A DNA stretch of 10,559 nucleotides from Spirochaetota bacterium (GTDB taxonomy: Bacteria > Spirochaetota > UBA4802 > UBA5368), in the NCBI GenBank assembly GCA_017998475.1, contig JAGODA010000090.1:1-10559 (forward strand), in the 5' to 3' direction. Below are positions 6,177 to 10,559 of the stretch, piece by piece (positions within the stretch are counted from its first letter, which is position 1; the number at the start of each line of letters is the position of its first letter). Under the pieces are notes generated by a model, which saw only the letters and a program-made list of their open reading frames with translations, searched no databases and had not been told where the DNA came from. The position numbers were made by a program, and so were the translations under genes.

Positions 6177-7418
6177 ATGTCACAGAAGGGACGTATTCAT
6201 TACGCCTGGTGGATCGTCGTGGCGGGATTTTTCCTCAATCTCGCCGGTATCGGAATCATCATGAACTCGATGGGCGTCTTCTTCAAGCCCGTCATCGAAA
6301 GCCTCGGCTTTACGCGCGGGTCGTTCGCGCTCTATTTCACCATCGCGGCGCTCGCGATGATGGTGATGGCGCCGCTCATGGGAAAGCTCCTGGAGCGCTA
6401 TAACATCCGCCTGGTTATGGGCATCTGCACGACGCTGATGACCGTGAGCTTCGCGCTCTTCTCGCAGTGCACGACGCTCGCGCAGTTCTACACCCTTTCG
6501 ATTTTCATGGGACTGGGCAGCGCCGGGACGCACATCATCCCCGTCTCCATGATGGTGACCAACTGGTTCGAGGAGAAGCGCGGCCTGGCCATGGGTATCG
6601 TCTTCGCGGCGACGGGCATCGGCGGCTTCATCTTCAATCCCTTTTCCAACTGGCTGATCGAAAACCACGGATGGCAGAACGCCTATCTCGTGCTGGGCAT
6701 CATCGTGGGGATATGCACCATCCCCGTGGCGCTCCTGGTCGTGCGGGTGCGTCCCGCGGACATGGGACTCGCGCCCTACGGGGCGAAGCCCGGCGGCACC
6801 GCGCACGAGCAGGCGGCCGCCTCCGGGTTCACGGCGAAGGAGGCCCTGCGCGCGCCCGCCTTCTGGCTTCTGGCGGGGATGATACTCTTCATCGCCGTGG
6901 CGAACATGGGCGTGCTGCACCACATCGTGCCCTATCTCACTGACATAGGCATCAGCCCGGCCACGGCCGCGGCCCTCATGTCGCTCCACATGGCCGTGCT
7001 GGTGGTCGGGAAGCTCGTTATGGGAGACCTCGCCGACCGCATCGGCCTGATGAAAAGCCTGATCGCGTGCATCGTCGGTCTGACCGTCTCGATCGGCCTG
7101 CTCTACGGCGCGGCGGTCTTCTGGGTGGCCGTGGCCTTCAACGTGCTCTTCGGATTCGCCATTTCGGTGCGCACGGTGCTTCCTCCGCTCATGACGGCCG
7201 CCTGTCTCGGCCAGAAGCACTTCGGCGTCATTTACGGATTCCTTAATATTTTCACGACGCTCGGCTCGGCCATCGGAGTTCCGCTGTCGGGGTACATTCA
7301 CGACTGGACACAGAGCTATCATACGGCCTTCGCCCTGTACATCGCGCTGGGGGTACTCGCCGCGGCGTTCGGCGTGCTGGCGCTTCGCAGGGCGCGTTTC
7401 GCGCGGGCGCGCGCGTGA
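6177..7418 (+). CDS. MFS transporter, monocarboxylate/oxalate-formate antiporter-like
   Basis: A 413-residue major facilitator superfamily carrier with about twelve hydrophobic helices, split by a hydrophilic central loop (about 191-225). The segment NWFEEKRGLAMGI (129-141) between helices 4 and 5 and the RVRPADMGLAPYG end of helix 6 (190-202) are typical of the monocarboxylate-porter and OxlT-like branch. The second-half motif A is clear, GDLADRIG (283-290); the first-half copy is degenerate, MGKLLERYNIR (68-78). It lies in the inner membrane and most likely moves an organic acid, by proton symport or exchange. The start has AAGGAGG at 6163-6169, 7 nt upstream. Its placement after the PON-like and SCP2-like genes points to uptake of the cluster's substrate or export of a product. 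Substrate not readable. Confidence 0.9.
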   Translation: MSQKGRIHYAWWIVVAGFFLNLAGIGIIMNSMGVFFKPVIESLGFTRGSFALYFTIAALAMMVMAPLMGKLLERYNIRLVMGICTTLMTVSFALFSQCTTLAQFYTLSIFMGLGSAGTHIIPVSMMVTNWFEEKRGLAMGIVFAATGIGGFIFNPFSNWLIENHGWQNAYLVLGIIVGICTIPVALLVVRVRPADMGLAPYGAKPGGTAHEQAAASGFTAKEALRAPAFWLLAGMILFIAVANMGVLHHIVPYLTDIGISPATAAALMSLHMAVLVVGKLVMGDLADRIGLMKSLIACIVGLTVSIGLLYGAAVFWVAVAFNVLFGFAISVRTVLPPLMTAACLGQKHFGVIYGFLNIFTTLGSAIGVPLSGYIHDWTQSYHTAFALYIALGVLAAAFGVLALRRARFARARA

Positions 7419-7421
7419 AAC
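7396..7421 (+). other. Hairpin straddling the MFS stop codon
   Basis: GTTTCGCGCG (7396-7405) pairs over ten positions with CGCGTGAAAC (7412-7421), with one G-U pair and a six-base loop. The TGA stop (7416-7418) lies within the right arm. A weaker CGAT/ATCG stem (7422-7433) follows. There is no T run. It sits just upstream of the AOR ribosome binding site (AAGGA, 7436-7440) and may affect the relative expression of the two genes. Confidence 0.45.
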
Positions 7422-7446
7422 CGATAATCATCGAAAAGGAAATATC

Positions 7447-9324
7447 ATGTTCGGAAATACCGGAAGGATAGCGAAGATCGACCTCTCTGAAGGGAAAGTG
7501 GAAGACCTCTTTCTTCCTGAAGACCTCTACCGCGCCTTCATCGGCGGAAGCGGCCTCGCGGCGAAGCTTTTCAGCGACATGGCCGATATGTCGGCGGACG
7601 CTCTTTCTCCGGAGGCGCTTCTGCTCTTCTTGAACGGCCCTCTGGCCGGCGTGAAGCTTTCCGGCGCCAGCCGCTTCTCGGCCGCCGGCCGCTCGCCGCT
7701 TACCGGTGCTTTCGCGGACTCATCGTGCGGCGGGTACTTCGCTCCCGCGCTGCGGTACGCCGGATACGACGGGCTGGCCATCACCGGGAGGGCGAAGCGC
7801 CCGTCGACGCTCCTCGTCTCGGGCGGAACGGTTTCGGTCGTCGACGCGGACGCGCTGTGGGGGAAGGGGATCGCCGAAACCACCGCGGCCGTGCGCGAAC
7901 GATTCGGAGCCCGCGCCCGCTCGCTCGTCATCGGGCCGGCGGGCGAGAACCTGGTCCCCTTCGCCTGCGTCATGCACGAGGCGCACCACGCGCTGGGACG
8001 CGCGGGACTCGGCGCGGTGATGGGATCGAAACTCCTTAAAGCGGTGGTGATGGAGCCCCACGCCGGGGACGCCGTGCTCGCAGATTCTTCCCGCATGAAG
8101 GAACTCGTAAAGGAGCTCACCCCGCGGATAAAAGACTATCTGATGTCGCAGGTTCTGCGCGATTTCGGCTCGCCCGGCAACCTCGAGGGACACATGTACA
8201 CCGGGGACGTGCCGATTAAAAACTGGACATCCAACTTCTCCGAGGAAATGGCGGAGGCGCTCACCGGAAGCACGCTCACGGAACGCTTCCTCACCCGGAC
8301 CGGCACCTGCGCGTACTGCGCCGTGGCCTGCAAGCGCGTCGTTAAGGTCGACGACGGCCCCTTCGCCATACCCGAGGGCCCGGGCCCGGAATACGAGACG
8401 GTGGTCTCGTTCGGAAGCCTCGTCGGCTCGGCCGACCTGGCGGCGGCCTGCAAGGCCGGAAGGGTGTGCAACGACCTCGGCATGGACACCATCTCGGCCG
8501 GGGCCACGATCGCCTGGGCCATGGAGGCCTTCGAGCGGGGAGATCTGTCCGCGAAGGACACTGACGGTGTCGCGCTCGAGTGGGGGGACATGAGCACGGT
8601 CATCGACGCGGTCCTTCCGGCGATGGCCGCGCGGAGCGGGAAGCTCGGTGCGCTCCTTTCCACGGGAAGCCGCGCGGCGGCCGAAAAGACGGGCCGGGGT
8701 TCGATCGCCTACACCGTGCAGTGCAAGGGGCTCGAGGCGCCGATGCACGACCCGCGCGGCGGCGGGCACGGTCACGCGCTCGCCTACGCGGTGAGTCCGC
8801 GCGGGGCCTGCCACGTGGCCACGGCCATGCATTTTATGGAGACAGGGGCCTGCAACTATCCCGAAATAGGCTTCGAGTTCGACCTGGAGGCGCTTACCGA
8901 CGAAGGCAAGCCCGAAACCATGGCGCTCGCCACGGCGGTCGGCGCGATCGAAAACAGCGCCTGCCTCTGCCAGTACGCCGACCGCTCGTTAAGCTTCACC
9001 GAGATCGTCGATCTCCTGAACGCCGCCACCGGGTTCGGCTACACGCCGGAAACGCTGGTGGAGGCCGGGTACCGGATATTCCATCTCAAACGTCTTGTCA
9101 ATTATCGCCTCGGACTTCGGGCCTCCGACGATTCGCTCACGGAGCGCATGCGCGAGCCCGCGCGCGACGGCGAGCCCGCCGGCATCCCGATCGAGTTCGA
9201 TTCCATGCTGGAACGCTTCTACGCGATCATGGGAATGGACCCGGAGGCCGGGATCGCCCGCATGGAGAGGCTCGTCGAGCTCGGCCTGGGCGATGAAGGC
9301 AGGACGGCGTGGGCGGGGAAATAA
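7447..9324 (+). CDS. Aldehyde ferredoxin oxidoreductase (AOR) family tungstoenzyme
   Basis: A 625-residue protein spanning the whole AOR family length. These cytoplasmic enzymes hold a tungsten bis-pyranopterin and one 4Fe-4S cluster and interconvert aldehydes and carboxylates with ferredoxin; relatives serve as the catalytic subunit of benzoyl-CoA reductase (BamB). Order of features: N-terminal AOR domain with GNTGRIAKIDLS (3-14), GPLAG (64-68), AGRSPLTG (80-87) and the GYDGLAITGRA strand; cluster ligands Cys288, Cys291 and Cys295 (CAYCAVAC), with Cys508 (ENSACLC, 502-508) the likely fourth; GPEYET (313-318); HDPRGGG (434-440) and AVSPRGACH (448-456). No frameshift is apparent. AAGGA 6 nt upstream supports the start. 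No ferredoxin or NADH-linked partner subunit is in the window. Whether it acts on a free aldehyde or a CoA ester cannot be told. Confidence 0.93.
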   Translation: MFGNTGRIAKIDLSEGKVEDLFLPEDLYRAFIGGSGLAAKLFSDMADMSADALSPEALLLFLNGPLAGVKLSGASRFSAAGRSPLTGAFADSSCGGYFAPALRYAGYDGLAITGRAKRPSTLLVSGGTVSVVDADALWGKGIAETTAAVRERFGARARSLVIGPAGENLVPFACVMHEAHHALGRAGLGAVMGSKLLKAVVMEPHAGDAVLADSSRMKELVKELTPRIKDYLMSQVLRDFGSPGNLEGHMYTGDVPIKNWTSNFSEEMAEALTGSTLTERFLTRTGTCAYCAVACKRVVKVDDGPFAIPEGPGPEYETVVSFGSLVGSADLAAACKAGRVCNDLGMDTISAGATIAWAMEAFERGDLSAKDTDGVALEWGDMSTVIDAVLPAMAARSGKLGALLSTGSRAAAEKTGRGSIAYTVQCKGLEAPMHDPRGGGHGHALAYAVSPRGACHVATAMHFMETGACNYPEIGFEFDLEALTDEGKPETMALATAVGAIENSACLCQYADRSLSFTEIVDLLNAATGFGYTPETLVEAGYRIFHLKRLVNYRLGLRASDDSLTERMREPARDGEPAGIPIEFDSMLERFYAIMGMDPEAGIARMERLVELGLGDEGRTAWAGK

Positions 9325-9545
9325 TCAGCGTCAGCGTGCGAGGCGTCGGAGCGCTGCGGCGCTCGATCGGCGAGCGCGTTCTCGCTCTGCCGGTGGACTC
9401 CACCGTCGCCGCGCTCGCGTCGGCCCTCGATATCGATACGAAGCATTCCCCGGTCTTCCTCGTCAACGGCATACGGTGCGCGCGCGACGCGCGCCTCTCC
9501 GACGGCGATGCCGTGACGGTCGTCTCGCTCATGGCGGGAGGCTAG
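9309..9545 (+). CDS. MoaD/ThiS-like ubiquitin-fold sulfur carrier
   Basis: A 78-residue protein with a GTG start overlapping the AOR stop by 16 nt; AGGCAGGA lies just upstream. It has the beta-grasp pattern: strands at about 5-10 and 25-28, a helix STVAALASALDI (31-42), FLVNGIRC (50-57), LSDGDAVTVV (63-72), and the essential C-terminal Gly-Gly (SLMAGG). In this family the terminal glycine is adenylated by a MoeB/ThiF-type enzyme and thiocarboxylated, then donates sulfur, in MoaD's case to molybdopterin. Overlap with an AOR gene strongly suggests service in making or tuning the tungstopterin. MoaD-like genes are known beside AOR genes in other anaerobes. No activating enzyme gene is in the window. 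ThiS or another sulfur carrier is possible on fold alone. Confidence 0.85.
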   Translation: MGGEIISVSVRGVGALRRSIGERVLALPVDSTVAALASALDIDTKHSPVFLVNGIRCARDARLSDGDAVTVVSLMAGG

Positions 9546-9579
9546 GCGGGAGCGTCCATCACCCCCGGCCGATATGTCT

Positions 9580-9603
9580 TGACATTCCCCCTGAAAGGTG
9601 TCA
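9580..9603 (+). repeat. Inverted repeat TGACA...TGTCA in the M24 gene leader
   Basis: TGACA (9580-9584) and TGTCA (9599-9603) form a five-base inverted repeat about 19 bases centre to centre; CC (9587-9588) and GG (9597-9598) just inside can also pair if TT is bulged. The spacing of roughly two helical turns fits an operator for a dimeric regulator as well as an RNA stem. TTGACA at 9579 looks like a -35 box, but no -10 box follows at 16-18 nt. Confidence 0.35.
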
Positions 9604-9604
9604 G

Positions 9605-9626
9605 CCTGTTGCATACACTCAACAGG
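9605..9626 (+). promoter_or_regulatory. Perfect hairpin overlapping the M24 gene ribosome binding site
   Basis: CCTGTTG (9605-9611) and CAACAGG (9620-9626) form a perfect seven-pair stem around an eight-base loop. The right arm takes in the first three bases of AGGAGG (9624-9629), the Shine-Dalgarno lying 8 nt before the GTG at 9638. Folding would partly mask ribosome entry, so translational control is plausible. As DNA, the dyad could instead be an operator. Confidence 0.5.
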
Positions 9627-9637
9627 AGGTCGCACAC

Positions 9638-10559
9638 GTGAATATACCCATCGACTATGAGAAGCGACTCTCGAAGGTCCGCGCGGAGATGAGCGCGCTC
9701 GGGATCGACGTCTTCGTCGGCACGCGGACGGTGAGCCTTTCGTACGTGGCCGGCGCCTTTGTGCCGTGGCGCAGCGCCGTCATCGTTACCCGCGATTTCG
9801 CCGGGCTCGTCACCATGCTCCTCGACCTGGAGCGGCTCAAGGATGAATCGTGGCTCTCGAACATTTCGCCGTACGCGCCGATTCCGGGCATGGACCTGTG
9901 GGACCTCGTGGTGCATCACGTCAAGCAGAACGGCATGGAGAAGGCGAAGATCGGCGTTGAGCTCGGGCACTCGCCGCGCGGCAACACCGGCTACCTCTTC
10001 GCCACCGAATACGAATTGCTGAAAAAATCCCTCCCGGACGCGACCTTCGTGAACGCAATTTCGGTCATGGACAGGGCCACATATATAAAGGAACCGTCGG
10101 AAATACTGCTCCTCCGGCAGGCCGCCGGAATGGCCGACGCCGCGATCCAGTGCGTGAAGGAGTCGCTCTACGTAGGCATCACCGAAACCGAGATCGCCGG
10201 CATCGGCGAGATGGAGCTTCGCCGCCTGGGAAGCGAATACCACTGGGCGGTGACGGGCTCGTCCGAGGTGGCCTCGGGCTACCGGGCCTGTTACAACATG
10301 AACGGTACGACGCAGCCGACGCCCAAGATCGTGCAGAAGGGCGAGAACATCATCGCCGATTTTCATCCTCTCTGCCGTCTTTATTATTCCGATCTCGCGC
10401 ACAACTTCATCCTCGGCAAGCCCACGGCCGAGCAGGAGAAGCTCGCCGACGCCTATGTACAGACCGCGCAGACCATCGTGAGCAATTTCAAGGCCGGTAA
10501 TAAGGTCGGCGACGTGCACGCGGCGGTCATGGACAGGCTCGGCGCGCTCGGTTACGCCC
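9638..10559 (+). CDS. M24-family (prolidase/creatinase-fold) protein, 3' end outside window
   Basis: An open frame from a GTG start, preceded by AGGAGG (9624-9629) at 8 nt, runs off the window after 307 residues. It has the two-domain layout of M24 proteins: an N-terminal creatinase-like domain (about 1-150: RLSKVRAEMSALGIDVFVGT, AYVAGAFVPWR-like segment) and the start of the pita-bread domain with MDRATYIKEPSEILLLRQAA and GITETEIAGIGE. The first two metal ligands appear as Asp241 (IIADFHP) and Asp252 (YYSDLAHNF), eleven residues apart as in methionine aminopeptidase; the remaining His, Glu and Glu ligands would be past the window end. The usual His seven residues after the VASG glycine is replaced: here VASGYRACYNMNG gives Met221. 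Peptidase activity is thus uncertain; amide or C-N hydrolysis of a cluster substrate is possible. Cytoplasmic: no signal peptide seen. Confidence 0.88.
   Translation, partial: MNIPIDYEKRLSKVRAEMSALGIDVFVGTRTVSLSYVAGAFVPWRSAVIVTRDFAGLVTMLLDLERLKDESWLSNISPYAPIPGMDLWDLVVHHVKQNGMEKAKIGVELGHSPRGNTGYLFATEYELLKKSLPDATFVNAISVMDRATYIKEPSEILLLRQAAGMADAAIQCVKESLYVGITETEIAGIGEMELRRLGSEYHWAVTGSSEVASGYRACYNMNGTTQPTPKIVQKGENIIADFHPLCRLYYSDLAHNFILGKPTAEQEKLADAYVQTAQTIVSNFKAGNKVGDVHAAVMDRLGALGYA

Noticed and set aside
7720..8832. A 370-codon open frame on the minus strand inside the AOR gene
   Set aside because: It falls wholly within a gene with conserved cluster and pterin motifs and has low-complexity Arg/Gly/His content; it is a shadow.
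9579..9617. Sigma-70 promoter with TTGACA before the M24 gene
   Set aside because: The -35 match is perfect, but 16-18 nt later there is no TATAAT-like hexamer; CATACA at 9612 is too far away.
9542..10519. A 325-codon minus-strand open frame opposite the M24 gene
   Set aside because: The plus-strand frame from the GTG at 9638 has an AGGAGG, M24 motifs and metal-ligand spacing; the minus frame has no comparable support.
1..10559. CRISPR array, tRNA/rRNA, transposase, phage or defence genes
   Set aside because: No regularly spaced repeats, no tRNA cloverleaf pattern and no matching protein families were seen; every large frame fits metabolism or transport.

Overview
This GC-rich window encodes ten genes, all on the + strand and mostly packed tightly. 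They read as part of a catabolic region for CoA-activated organic acids in a probably anaerobic bacterium. The anaerobic reading rests on a tungsten-type aldehyde:ferredoxin oxidoreductase with its own sulfur-carrier protein, a DUF362 cysteine-rich protein and a glutaconate-type CoA-transferase subunit. The mix of families resembles gene content common in Desulfobacterota-like lineages, but no marker in the window fixes the taxonomy.

Layout: (a) 1-1535 holds the 3' part of a DUF362 gene, coupled to a family I CoA-transferase beta subunit whose alpha partner is not seen. (b) 1536-1842 is the longest gap. It carries two divergent copies of a palindromic ATTGC...GCAAT-type repeat in opposite orientations and a separate hairpin just ahead of the next gene. 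(c) 1843-7418 is a likely operon: MmgE/PrpD-family protein, acyl-CoA dehydrogenase, membrane-anchored paraoxonase-like lactonase/arylesterase, SCP2-like lipid-binding protein and MFS transporter. (d) 7447-9545 holds the aldehyde ferredoxin oxidoreductase and an overlapping MoaD/ThiS-like gene. (e) 9546-9637 is a leader with two inverted repeats, the second of which takes in part of the ribosome binding site. (f) 9638 to the window end is the 5' part of an M24 (prolidase/creatinase-fold) protein with a GTG start.

A plausible joint role is inferred only. A transported or membrane-derived carboxylate or lactone would be opened outside the membrane by the PON-like enzyme, taken up by the MFS carrier and activated by CoA transfer. 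It would then be oxidised by the acyl-CoA dehydrogenase and rearranged or hydrated by the MmgE/PrpD protein, with the AOR handling an aldehyde/acid step and SCP2 presenting hydrophobic intermediates. The substrate cannot be read from the sequence.

The most notable details are active-site variations. The acyl-CoA dehydrogenase lacks the usual C-terminal catalytic Glu but has one at the isovaleryl-CoA dehydrogenase position. The MmgE/PrpD protein and the M24 protein each lack otherwise common histidines. The PON-like protein keeps the calcium ligands and the disulfide pair of animal paraoxonases. Hairpins occur at many of the gene junctions. No tRNA, rRNA, CRISPR array, transposase or phage gene was seen.
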